Shown here: one piece after another, positions 12,101-19,372 of the stretch | Numbering within the stretch: position 1 is the stretch's first letter | Layout: every line of letters starts with the position of its first letter | IMG/VR virus record: IMGVR_UViG_3300020205_002541 | Location: 1 to 32,215 of that record | Direction: 5' to 3' (one strand) | Length of the DNA: 32,215 nt | From: a virus | Notes under the pieces: model-generated | What the model was told of the DNA's origin: nothing | The model's database searches: none | Seen by the model: only the letters and a program-made list of their open reading frames with translations | Position numbers and translations under genes: made by a program

Positions 12101-13919
12101 ATGCAAAATCTGAATTCTTGCCAGTTGATTCAAGTTGTAAGCTGCTAAAGAGGTTACTTAAATAGGTGCCGCCTACTATTTTTATTTTAGACGCTGCGCC
12201 TGTTTTATTAGACTTCAATATCATTCTCTTTGATGACGTCTCTGATGCTGTTATTCCAGCAAATTTAGCATTAAAAGCTTCAACCCACTCAGATAGTGAC
12301 ACAGTGCTCAGCGACTCACCGATTTCTAATCCAAAGTCTTGAGAATAAAAGAATCTTTCTTGCGGCGGCGTTCCGTCTACTTCTAGTATTACAGATCCGC
12401 CCTCGTCAGTGATCCCCCACTGAGAAAAAAAATTGGTTTTTATAGAAGCCGACGTTTCTTTTTCAGTAAGCGTTGAATTATTTTTATAAAGCGTTATGTA
12501 TGACTGAACAGCGTTAGAGAATTTAATTATATAGTTTGCATGTGCGCCGACACTTTCGCCTGTTTTAAGCTCAGATACTTGAATGTATTCTGCGTCATAG
12601 CTTTTTGTGTAAAGTAAGATTCTTGAAGAGTTGTTTGAAAGTCTTGATCTAAAGTTTAATGCTTTAGAATTTATAACATTTACTATTTCTGACGTGGTTG
12701 CTGCTGCTATATTGTTAAACTCACTAGAGTAAAAAAATATCTCTTCTTCTTCTCCGTCTACCGATACTGTTAAAGACATACCATTAGATAGCTCATACGG
12801 CCCATCGGTTTCATTTATTATCTGTGGTCTGGGTATGGGAAAGTTAGCTAGCTGCAAGAATTCTTCATCACCGTTGGCGGAACTTAATAAGACGTCTACG
12901 CTTTGACCTTGAAAGCTTGGTTGAAAACCAGAGCCATCGTCTATGTAAACTATTGACGGCTCGCCTAAACTAGACGGCTCACTTATTGTTGCAGAATAAA
13001 CTTGTTTTGCATCAGATGCATCAGATACGCCTATTATTGACGACAATATGGCCTGCCTGGTTCCTCTAGCAAGAGTTGAGGCATGTGTTTTTATTCTTTC
13101 TCTTAAAACATCATCTGATTCTATATCTCTACCGTCGCTAAGTGCATTGGTATTGATTACCGTGGCGCCAGTGAAAGGTAAAGAGCCAAACACCGTTATA
13201 GTGCCTATTCTTGCGTTGTTACTAGACCCCGTAGATAAGGAAACTATTGGCACATCGTTTACGTAGTCTTCTCCAGCTGGAATTATGGCATCTCTTATTG
13301 TGCTATAAGATATTTCTGGGCTTTCATTATTGGACGGTATCTTTACGGATGTTCCAGCCGCCACAGTGCGATCTGATGTGCCCTGTGCATTTACAACGCT
13401 GTCTGATGTCAGATGATCTTTTTTAAGAGCCGAAGTTAGATTTATCTGATAGTAGCTGCCAAAACTTTCAATACTGGAATAAGATATAGGACCTTCAAAT
13501 TGTCTGGTACCTCTACCTAAATATATCTCACCAGTTGGTGTCCAGTTTTCTGCACTATTAACATATATCTTAGTGCTTCCCGCAACCGGTGCTGGTTTTG
13601 ATGCATAAAGCGTTGTGGACTGCTTGACTATGCTGCTGTCAACAATCTTTATGAAGCCTGTCGCTTTTGTAGCCGGTATTCTAGCTAATCCGTAGTCTGC
13701 GGCTCTATTATCTAGATCTGCGTTTTTTAATGAGTCTATACTTAATGTTTCTAGAACAGAAAGTATAGCTGCGTTATTCTCAAAATCTTGAGATGCCGCT
13801 GCCTCTAATAAGTCCAAAAGTACAGACCCGGCGCTTATGTCGTTAACAGCCGTATCTGCCATTATCTTGCGGATCATCTTTCCCAATATTTCATTTAGCG
13901 TTGTTAACTGGACGGCCAT
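6138..13919 (-). CDS. Giant baseplate J/gp6-like wedge protein with inserted beta-propeller
   Basis: A 2593-residue wedge protein, several times the usual length of J-like proteins. The N-terminus (1-330) is J-like: LTTLNEILGKMIRKIMADTA, a segment with AADYGLARIPATKATG, then GEDYVNDVPIVSL, GSSNNARIG and ALSDGRDIESDDVLRERI. The C-terminus (about 2450-2593) returns to the J pattern: GRRALGSRIEVMPPITVEIS, ITTRYGVNL, and the SETITRVMSIYGVEAV close. Between them are about 2100 residues of beta-rich modules. Repeated modules with VDG and GGR motifs sit near 372-450, 505-595 and 1883-1965; a seven-bladed propeller spans about 1328-1650. AGGA 7 nt upstream supports the start. The frame is open throughout. 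It should form the wedge that the fibres attach to. Confidence 0.88.
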   Translation of the reverse strand: MAVQLTTLNEILGKMIRKIMADTAVNDISAGSVLLDLLEAAASQDFENNAAILSVLETLSIDSLKNADLDNRAADYGLARIPATKATGFIKIVDSSIVKQSTTLYASKPAPVAGSTKIYVNSAENWTPTGEIYLGRGTRQFEGPISYSSIESFGSYYQINLTSALKKDHLTSDSVVNAQGTSDRTVAAGTSVKIPSNNESPEISYSTIRDAIIPAGEDYVNDVPIVSLSTGSSNNARIGTITVFGSLPFTGATVINTNALSDGRDIESDDVLRERIKTHASTLARGTRQAILSSIIGVSDASDAKQVYSATISEPSSLGEPSIVYIDDGSGFQPSFQGQSVDVLLSSANGDEEFLQLANFPIPRPQIINETDGPYELSNGMSLTVSVDGEEEEIFFYSSEFNNIAAATTSEIVNVINSKALNFRSRLSNNSSRILLYTKSYDAEYIQVSELKTGESVGAHANYIIKFSNAVQSYITLYKNNSTLTEKETSASIKTNFFSQWGITDEGGSVILEVDGTPPQERFFYSQDFGLEIGESLSTVSLSEWVEAFNAKFAGITASETSSKRMILKSNKTGAASKIKIVGGTYLSNLFSSLQLESTGKNSDFALNRQNGNIQIKTKISKGDTISAGVLDARGSIFSKATTSGSYDLSSDSYGRSSEMVMVADGKYVTPRSGLSISIGSTITISEVSGKMRIMGSNNSMFAGAQINDYVFISKTAKSVTSTEAWPKENSCGLFKITNKGAHTGAGINSYLDVQNISFTAGGPYIVQSSDDIQIFSSDTYPQRWKSSLISGDSTLKNISDSINNNISNVDSSIFKNSLIKISSATENNGAISVPVSTGKISSVISSRQGSVLGNQSHIANKITSKDLFSIFKRTDPTATFLDRYTHKDLASALSISVSPNASLTAEYSEEVSSEIFNDSEMSHDDLLNLTSGSNKSLFRSIKEFNEDNSLKTQTNKLKTIFDHIQGDEVQALRPLSISSDDSIVVVADKDISNKTINVNLWRTGRINSLIAPTNSSFSADDADAEDNINFGTPAIWSKEDSGAEFKDYAIWMRSHNWYKSDSGATMIVRAKEYGPNGDKHTFVLDYPAQQNANSQISHLNSVSGTVTTMTFASDEARTLSIGGSQKFRVEALTDGNKRYIFQEDVIDLSDVVAGDVLSVNSGTFNILAVKNSTTEEDTEKYIDIYNPSGVVTDVGSPAVTQITVSADDVVGTSTVHTVSCAPGGSIGETKYIILYTSATTAVVFWYRIQNDGILYTTPPTVSAPGITLRFVQAANVATTASGEDIANTVSTAINNDIDFTASIVGSTITASVIKHGSVSIGYTNSDPTWIEMYPPPIGPTVSVRSIVEHDSKLYIGTRDHQVWSYDGDQWLNISYSGWNSLAGNINSMGSFNGDLYASIDDGSVSTLNTYTSIWKYDGTSWSNTNATWAPGSSLISDMIVFQGKLYAGSKFRLVGGVFENVIYRYDGTTWVNVTPIWTQMPTTIEKMIIFDNKLIVGASVASGIAQVWSYNGSTWTNITSGTWTTADSSINAMAVYNSKLYACSAAKVFRYNDTGTSWTDVTPTTGWAGNSIRSAAAYGSKLRIGTYNSGGGQLWGYNGAAWEKINSATGWTSSNESISDMLVFDEKLYISSDDNSNSGEFWYYSYAFEIDRTIDGTSDITLGGKYLKIQDLNGSVGVWFDVYGETIPTPVVALNRSIRVDLEPGDSKNEIAEKIKIALDLDTKFISTGPVSVGGNAVITVTDKYNGIRAATTAETATTHLSVSSFTPGVNDEYEVIEKISIFPLLENDIQSICDKINTSETLVAVPVGNIALVINKATREEVDGNLAYDHEVGDSSISLWDGQSFIREFNNANPHFTLKKSLILNSAPPGDTFLYNPATCPNHDSDKLGEFFKLVPRTIENIKHHMSHRALSQLPIVSDLSVASNFRRLQIKSKKLGTSGAIEIAGGRGNNAEFYIIGDSDTTSDLVLTTSAYPFTISSEDFVEIYNENQAKRKSRLQSQDSISVEREGVTDSFNFLMNSKATGFSASTGWTITDVSAAYGKAAGIIWRWTAIDTGLNFALIKAGDVLNPYGLSSPWVGGNKLDESDDSGFPIVSVNVAGKYIDILNPNGQAMSSTSQDAAGAVEICPTHSLKFKLKHSASASSTKYSIEKLGYGDLVKLKRVSGASPYFIDCGAAVDDFIVIKGSTFNSLNSGRYRILAIDNDYVIFKNNNAIEQLHTLNKFTSATWISGSSSVTVGDSNLGALILEDTWIKKKEDTDDKFVQVLSTSSAGGVVTITLGSVYTGASGISDGVSFDQELSVNGGVTLQSTGDISVYECDSAVAGDYLVIDSIAYGGALANTWFSSSNSGTRKITHVGIDAATKRPLLRVENNNGLEEPGDINLSISGGLDGFYVKEGEDNKYKTIRKVEYTAISPSNSNQRNVYVSPIDRGYKMSQVNGTKIKSMGKIGFDLGITTGIDGYNYYTGLMRTVQRVIDGFEPETSTYPGRRALGSRIEVMPPITVEISLTLNITTRYGVNLTDVISDAKSVIVQYVNGLGVGDDVILSETITRVMSIYGVEAVTFTTPSPSEERIFILSDQKALTKPELISIS
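8965..9940 (-). other. Seven-bladed beta-propeller domain within the J-like protein
   Basis: Seven repeats of about 46 residues read like kLYxGxx...VWxYDGxxWxNxT: KLYIGTRDHQVWSYDG, DLYASIDD...IWKYDG, KLYAGSKF...IYRYDG, KLIVGAS...VWSYNG, KLYACSA...VFRYND, KLRIGTY...LWGYNG and KLYISSDD...FWYYS. The last repeat lacks its DGxxW strand, and a matching strand TWIEM stands before the first repeat (W1330), the usual circular closure of a propeller. Similar flanking modules occur at about 1222-1325 and 1655-1745. Confidence 0.75.
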
Positions 13920-13927
13920 CTTTTTTC

Positions 13928-15544
13928 CTAAGCGTTAGATGAATCTATTTCAAAGCTTATAGGTATTACGTTGTTTCCACCTCCAGCGAGGACTACCCCC
14001 ACTCTTACAACATACCCAACCGGTCCTCCAGAAGAAGACCGCTTTATAGATTCTACCGTTATAAACTCTAAACGATCAAATCTTGGATCGTTTAATATCT
14101 GCTCGGATATAGATTGAGATATGCTTTGAGACTCTGCAACCTTATCTGCTGACTTTGTGCCTATGATGTCTAAAACACCGTAATTGGGGTGTAGTGGTCT
14201 AGAACCCTTAACCGTGCTAATTAGTATCTTTAACGCCTGCATGCCGTTGTCCACGCCATAAGATAGTTGCAGATCACCATATGGTGTAAAAGATAGGTCG
14301 TTGTTTTTGTCTAAAAAAATATCAACTAGCGCATTTTGCTCATCTTTTCCCTTACTTTTTAAAAACCAAGGAGTTTCTTTTTGCATGGGGTTGATAGGTG
14401 TGTCTTTGTTGGGTATAAGTACATAGAAATTAGAATTTATAGTGTTTGGCTTGAACACTCTCACAGTTGCACTATCTACTGCTTTGTAAGTATTTAAATT
14501 TGACTCCCCGTCTAACTCTATCACTATCTCACCAGAAACGGGTATTTCTTTTATAGATTTTATAGTCCTTTGATCCGGAGGTCTTCTAGTGTCAGACTGC
14601 AGGATTACGATTTGATTTATGTATACTTTTTCTATATTCAAACGACCACCGCCGTCAGATCTACCTATATTTATAGTGTTATTGTTGCCGTTTGCTATTA
14701 GTTTAATTTTTTCACCAACCTCATCTATATAGGGTGGCTTAAGTCCGTTTGCTATAGCTATCTCTATCCATTTTGATTGATCACCCATCGTTCTAAGAGC
14801 TAATGTTTCTAAACTTTCTCCGTAGTTCAATTTAAACATTTTTCCACTTTTGTAGGACTGTATGTCGAAGTCTGGATTGTTTGCATTGGCTCTTGCAAAA
14901 GCAAAAGGGTCTATTTTGGCCAAGCTGCCGGTTGCTTGATCTGAGTTTAAAATTATATCGGTTATAGTGTTGATTGCCACTTGATACTGAGCGCACATGG
15001 ATATTCGCTGTGTGGTTCTATCTAGTGTTTTAGAGACAGAGGACCTACTGAACACAGAATTGTACGTCTGATCCTGTCCACCGATGCTATCGGCCAGATT
15101 GTCTCTATTTTTAATTATGTTACTTCGCATAAACTTGAAGTAATCTATAGTAAAAGAGCTTACTCTTTCAATTTCTCGCTCAACTATCGCAGATTCTTGC
15201 TTGGATATGGGCATGTCATACACATCCATAGAGTCGAAAACAGTATAATATTTAGATATCATTTCTGTTTCCGATATTGGGCCTAATGCGTCTGGTCTAA
15301 CTCTAAAAAGTTTAACTAAATTATCAAATTTATTTAACTCTATATTAAGGCGCCCCGGATCTTGTGAACTAGATTGTTTAGTTAATATTCTATCTTTTGT
15401 TTCTTCCCAGTTTTGCACGATGTCCTTTATTCTAAGCTTTATTAGCGAGGGGACATCTGCAAGAGTTAAACTTTCTGAAGTCTTAACCTTTATCCAAAGA
15501 TTTAAATCAGATACATCGTTTCGATCAGTTGATGTGTTGTTCAT
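13928..15544 (-). CDS. Baseplate wedge protein with LysM-like and gp25-like domains
   Basis: A 538-residue protein. The N-terminal 230 residues are mainly helical and unassigned. Residues about 235-282 look like a LysM-type domain (YGESLETLALRTMGD, KWIEIAIANGLKPPYIDE), as found in baseplate proteins. Residues about 420-505 are gp25/W-like: GDLQLSYGVDNGMQALKI, then TVKGSRPLHPNYGVLDIIG, then an ISEQILNDPRF segment and strands. In contractile tails the gp25 fold binds the J/gp6 wedge and templates the sheath, and the J-like gene follows 8 bp downstream. The fusion of LysM and gp25 parts in one chain is compact but not unheard of in large phages. Its ribosome-binding site is weak (GGAAAAAAGACC). 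Confidence 0.8.
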   Translation of the reverse strand: MNNTSTDRNDVSDLNLWIKVKTSESLTLADVPSLIKLRIKDIVQNWEETKDRILTKQSSSQDPGRLNIELNKFDNLVKLFRVRPDALGPISETEMISKYYTVFDSMDVYDMPISKQESAIVEREIERVSSFTIDYFKFMRSNIIKNRDNLADSIGGQDQTYNSVFSRSSVSKTLDRTTQRISMCAQYQVAINTITDIILNSDQATGSLAKIDPFAFARANANNPDFDIQSYKSGKMFKLNYGESLETLALRTMGDQSKWIEIAIANGLKPPYIDEVGEKIKLIANGNNNTINIGRSDGGGRLNIEKVYINQIVILQSDTRRPPDQRTIKSIKEIPVSGEIVIELDGESNLNTYKAVDSATVRVFKPNTINSNFYVLIPNKDTPINPMQKETPWFLKSKGKDEQNALVDIFLDKNNDLSFTPYGDLQLSYGVDNGMQALKILISTVKGSRPLHPNYGVLDIIGTKSADKVAESQSISQSISEQILNDPRFDRLEFITVESIKRSSSGGPVGYVVRVGVVLAGGGNNVIPISFEIDSSNA

Positions 15545-15561
15545 GGTCTTTTTTCCAAATC

Positions 15562-16458
15562 TTAAAATTTTCTTGTAGACCCTAATGATACCAATGCGAA
15601 TGCTGTGTCTTTAAAAGCTTTGATTCTGTTAATGAAGTTAGCAGAGTTTATCTTTTCGCCATTGTCAGATTTATCTTTTTTATCCGACCCTAAATCTTTT
15701 AAATCGTATGCTCGCAGCTGTATGCTGTAATTGTACAGCATTGGGTTGTCGCTGGATCTTTCTAGCGTAAAGGCATTTATTACACAGGAATACTTATTGT
15801 TGTCTTTAAAATTTAAAAACATTAAGGGGCTTGAATCTGGGTGCGCACTCTTGCCGTCGGCTGCTGATTTTTTATAAGCTAAGAAAAATCTATACAAATT
15901 GTGAAATGCAACATACCCAGACATACTGTCACTAACACCGGACTCGAATTTATAAGTTCTACCCATATCTACGGCTTTATTTACAATCGATGCTTTATTT
16001 ACAATCGATGATAAAAATCCACCTAAAATAGCCGTATTAACCTGCGGAAAGTGGTTTAAATCATAAGATTTTCTATTGGATGCGCTAAAACTTTCATTAA
16101 CATCAATATTTGTATTTTCTGTATTTAATGCGCCAGCAATGTTAGCATCTTTTGCTGTTTGTGCAGTAGGCAGATTCTTAGGCGCAATTCCCGTCGTTCC
16201 TGCAATGCCGATATCAAAATATCTTTGATGCGCATGTTGCTCTATGGTGGAGCCAAGCGTCGCCACTGTGGTTGTGGCATAGTGTGTTGTTATTGTTAAA
16301 TTTTGCGGATTGATAGGTAGATAGAATCTTTTTTTTGTGCCGTCTATAATGGCCTCAAAAGCATATGGTTTTGTTTGATACCATAGTTGCTGTCTTATGG
16401 TGTAAAAATGATCTGATTGTATAAGCTTGTTGGGTGAACTATCTGATGTTCCACTCAT
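15562..16458 (-). CDS. Baseplate protein, XkdP/gp53-like
   Basis: A 298-residue protein with the baseplate opening KKRFYLPINPQNLTITTHY, followed by TLGSTIEQHAHQRYFDIGI and a loop with GTTGIAP. This NPQNL...GTTG arrangement is typical of baseplate proteins that sit near the hub and wedge in myoviruses. The second half has FLAYKKSA, HPDSSPLMFLNFKDNNKYSCVI and YNYSIQLRAYDL, which suggest a beta-rich core domain. GGAG 8 nt before the ATG supports the start. Its DNA carries an 18-bp tandem duplication that repeats IVNKAS-like codons. The role is inferred; no LysM domain is visible in it, but the next gene has one. Confidence 0.65.
   Translation of the reverse strand: MSGTSDSSPNKLIQSDHFYTIRQQLWYQTKPYAFEAIIDGTKKRFYLPINPQNLTITTHYATTTVATLGSTIEQHAHQRYFDIGIAGTTGIAPKNLPTAQTAKDANIAGALNTENTNIDVNESFSASNRKSYDLNHFPQVNTAILGGFLSSIVNKASIVNKAVDMGRTYKFESGVSDSMSGYVAFHNLYRFFLAYKKSAADGKSAHPDSSPLMFLNFKDNNKYSCVINAFTLERSSDNPMLYNYSIQLRAYDLKDLGSDKKDKSDNGEKINSANFINRIKAFKDTAFALVSLGSTRKF
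15974..16009 (-). repeat. Perfect 18-bp tandem duplication within the XkdP-like gene
   Basis: The unit GCTTTATTTACAATCGAT (plus strand) occurs twice in a row at 15974-15991 and 15992-16009. It adds six codons without breaking the frame (SIVNKASIVNKA in the protein). Identical copies point to a recent slippage or recombination event. Confidence 0.9.
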
Positions 16459-16486
16459 TTAAAACTCCACGCCGATAATAATCTAT

Positions 16487-17503
16487 TTAAAGGCTTCCCT
16501 TAATAACAGATAATTTGTTTTTTAATGCCAGTATCTGTGCCCACGTGGGTGCAGATTTTAATGGAGAACATGGCCCCATAGGTGAATTTACTATAAGTGT
16601 TCCAAAGGCATCTATTAATTTTAACACAGTATCTATTAGTTCTACGTTGCCGTGGCCTATTGCTATCTTTGCTGCGTCTATTTTTATTGTTTTTATTGCG
16701 TTTAATTGTATGTCACTCTTAGAGGATAGCTTTAAGATCTTACTGGCATCAACTTGATACTGTTCACAGCTAACTGATATTTTTTTAGAATTCTTATCTA
16801 TATCTATAGACACGTCGCCCGATGTGATTGTAAACTTGCCGTTGGGTTTGTCTATTTTCAATGACTGTGGCAGTTTGCTATTGCCATCTGTTAACTCATA
16901 GCTGCCATCTTTTTGAAAACTAAAATATGCGCCACCTATATCTGTATTATATTCGGGTTCTGGTATAGAGGGCTCACCGTTTAATTTATTTATGGCATCG
17001 CTGTTTTTAGCGGCACCTTTAAACTTTATCTTATAGGCACCATACTTGTCTATAGTTGTTTCTAAGCCGTTGAATTCAGATATATAAGATAGTCCATCTT
17101 TTTTAGGATTAAGCTTGTGGGCTCTAGACGGGTGCTTGATTGCGCCAATTATTACACCCTCTGCGTACTTGCCATCTAAAGGTGCAACTATTACCACCTC
17201 TCCAACCCTACTAGTAAAACCAAAAGTAATGCGTGCACCAGATTTCAAACTGTCCTCACGCAGCGACCATTCCTCATAATTAAATGGGTCTCCAAATTTT
17301 GATAGCTGACGGCACCTAATCATAACTTTTTGGCCGCCTATTACGGCTTCAACTATATAGATTAGCGAGAATGGAAGAGCATCGTCTATCTGTCCCCTTA
17401 TTACGCCCATGTGTATAGAGCCACTTGGTTTAGCTAATGTGTTAGATGGGTTGCTACCTATCTTTGATATGGATGAATCTAAGACTGAATTAATGCGTAT
17501 CAT
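16487..17503 (-). CDS. Baseplate central spike (gp5/gpV-like)
   Basis: A 338-residue protein with an N-terminal linker (1-30), then an OB-fold-like region, about 45-125 (LIYIVEAVIGGQKVMIRCR, SGARITFGFTSRVGEVVIV, KYAEGVIIGAIKHPS), which in gp5 and gpV proteins trimerises on the hub. Residues about 200-285 form short regular beta repeats (KDGSYELTDG, KFTITSGDVSIDID, KKISVSCEQYQVDA, DIQLNAIKTIKIDA), the expected triple-stranded beta-helix needle. The last 50 residues are helical. There is no lysozyme domain, unlike T4 gp5. The hub gene ends 10 bp upstream. A separate PAAR tip gene is not seen in the window. Confidence 0.8.
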   Translation of the reverse strand: MIRINSVLDSSISKIGSNPSNTLAKPSGSIHMGVIRGQIDDALPFSLIYIVEAVIGGQKVMIRCRQLSKFGDPFNYEEWSLREDSLKSGARITFGFTSRVGEVVIVAPLDGKYAEGVIIGAIKHPSRAHKLNPKKDGLSYISEFNGLETTIDKYGAYKIKFKGAAKNSDAINKLNGEPSIPEPEYNTDIGGAYFSFQKDGSYELTDGNSKLPQSLKIDKPNGKFTITSGDVSIDIDKNSKKISVSCEQYQVDASKILKLSSKSDIQLNAIKTIKIDAAKIAIGHGNVELIDTVLKLIDAFGTLIVNSPMGPCSPLKSAPTWAQILALKNKLSVIKGSL

Positions 17504-17513
17504 TGACTATCTC

Positions 17514-19346
17514 TTACTTGTAGTACACGTTAGACGGTTTTTCCGCTTCCTCTGGTATAGCTTCAGACATGGTATCTACAGCAAAGCTATTTGGACTTAG
17601 TAGCCTTGTACCTGCTTTATCTGTTATAACGCCTCTTGTGAAAGTTAATTCTCTTGTATAGGAGGCGCCACCATTATCGTCAACTGAGAAAATATTAGAC
17701 ACTGCTTCAACGTGCGCCAATATGGATGCATCGTCCTTGTCTGCTAATGATAGCTGACCCTCAACCATTGGGAACTGACCAAGCGCAGAAGCTGGTATTA
17801 TTATGTTTTCGCCCACACCAATGTAGTCGTTCTTACCTATAACAGTTATGCCACCATTTATCATTTTGTGCGTGTCGAAGTACCAATTTCTTATTACAGG
17901 GACCCACGATCTTAATGCATTTATGTCAGGCGTGCCATTGCTATCTAGTGGCACCGATGATGTTCTTATTACTAGAGTTCTTATTCCCTCTCTAGGGAAA
18001 GAATTTTTATCATAGGCAACTGTCAATAGATCTGCTTTATTTTGAGTTGCTAAGCTTTTTAGAAAAGACTCTTTGAAATTGTTACCATATATAGTTGATA
18101 AATCTGGAATTATTTCTATAAAATTAATTCTATTTTCCCAATTTGTTCCGCAATCTATTTTGGTAATATTTTCTTTACCTATCACGGTGCTTTTTAAATT
18201 AAAGAAAGATGACTTTATATTTCCAGCTCCACTTCCAGCACCTATGGTGTTTTCTTTTGTGTCTGTGTCTTCGTTGCCGGGCTCGTTATCCAATGGGCTA
18301 GCGTCGATTTGTTTATTGAATTTTTTTTCACCACTTGACGCACTATTTGAGTCGGCTGTGCTGTTGAAGCCGATACTCTTTGTGTTTGTTTTACTTAATA
18401 AAAATGGTTTTATTCTTTTGTAAAGAACAAACTCTGGTTTGCCATCTGGTCCATTATCGCTCCACTTTATGTCTGTCAATATCTCGTTTACAACTGTATT
18501 ACAGTTTGCCTCTAGTAGACTCCAAACTGCATTATCTCCCACTATCTGATCATAGCTTATTATAGATAGCGATTCGTTTGTTTCCCGATATCTATCCTTA
18601 TCTACAAGCACTCCAGTTGTTATTTTTATAGCGTCAGCAAGATTGTTTGACTTATTAAATGAGTTTTTTTGATTTTTCAAATTATTCACAAGGGTGTTTG
18701 GTAGCACCACGTTGTAGGTTGGAGCATATCTTTCTACGGGGATGTGTAGCTTGTTCAGTTCATCAGTTTCTTTGCTTGGTTTTTTAACACCCCAAGCTTC
18801 TATAAGGAAATGGGCTACTTGAGTTGTTGTCGGCATCTTGTCTTCGCCATACAATCTAGTTAGATTAAATCTTTCTTGAAAGTCGGCCATGTTTTTAAAA
18901 GCGCTATCTAGTCCGCTTAGTATTGCTGAATCTATGTATAGTTTTGATTCAAATATTTGCCCCCAATCTTTGCCAGTAACTTGAAAAAATGTACTAATTG
19001 CGCCATTTTGTTGGTTTATCTCGGTGACCACTCTAACGCCGTTTATTCTTCCTATCATTTTTAAATTTTTAGAAGAGTAAAGTTCTTTTTTGTCTATGTT
19101 AGACGTGGATATATGTATAGATATCCAACTGCTTAAAGATAGTGTAGTTATCCAGTTTCTAGTCGGCGCAAGGTTTATTGTAAACTCGCCAGCAGGATTT
19201 GATTTGTATTTGCTTGTGCTTATAGAAACTATATCTTTATATATGATCATAGGTTCTTCTGTGCTACTGTCAAGTTTATAGCTAGAGCTGCCTGCTCTAT
19301 CTTTATAATTGTAAACCACAACTAAAGCTGTTGGTTGAGTTATCAT
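17514..19346 (-). CDS. Baseplate hub protein (gp27/gpD-like)
   Basis: A protein of about 610 residues next to the spike gene, in the position of the baseplate hub that joins tube and spike. The start is chosen at the ATG (19344-19346) because AAAGGTG lies 7 nt upstream; the longer frame uses a GTG three codons earlier that overlaps this ribosome-binding site and has none of its own. Landmarks: beta-rich N-terminus (YKDIVSISTSKY, AGEFTINLAPT, a segment with VTGKDWGQIFESK), a low-complexity acidic and Ser-rich stretch around residues 330-380, and a C-terminal beta domain (GGITVIGKNDYIGVGENIII, then VEAVSNIFSVDD). The overall pattern resembles hub proteins of the late-control-D type. Its stop is 10 bp before the spike gene. 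Confidence 0.75.
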   Translation of the reverse strand: MITQPTALVVVYNYKDRAGSSSYKLDSSTEEPMIIYKDIVSISTSKYKSNPAGEFTINLAPTRNWITTLSLSSWISIHISTSNIDKKELYSSKNLKMIGRINGVRVVTEINQQNGAISTFFQVTGKDWGQIFESKLYIDSAILSGLDSAFKNMADFQERFNLTRLYGEDKMPTTTQVAHFLIEAWGVKKPSKETDELNKLHIPVERYAPTYNVVLPNTLVNNLKNQKNSFNKSNNLADAIKITTGVLVDKDRYRETNESLSIISYDQIVGDNAVWSLLEANCNTVVNEILTDIKWSDNGPDGKPEFVLYKRIKPFLLSKTNTKSIGFNSTADSNSASSGEKKFNKQIDASPLDNEPGNEDTDTKENTIGAGSGAGNIKSSFFNLKSTVIGKENITKIDCGTNWENRINFIEIIPDLSTIYGNNFKESFLKSLATQNKADLLTVAYDKNSFPREGIRTLVIRTSSVPLDSNGTPDINALRSWVPVIRNWYFDTHKMINGGITVIGKNDYIGVGENIIIPASALGQFPMVEGQLSLADKDDASILAHVEAVSNIFSVDDNGGASYTRELTFTRGVITDKAGTRLLSPNSFAVDTMSEAIPEEAEKPSNVYYK

Positions 19347-19372
19347 GCTTGTCACCTTTATGTATCACACTA

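Noticed and set aside
14668-14675. TATAAATA within the gp25-like gene, and another at 8468-8475 in the J-like gene
   Set aside because: Both lie deep inside coding sequence with no gene start nearby, and AT-rich DNA gives such matches by chance.
17514-19355. Hub start at the GTG (19355)
   Set aside because: The GTG is part of the AAAGGTG ribosome-binding site of the ATG three codons downstream and has no site of its own.
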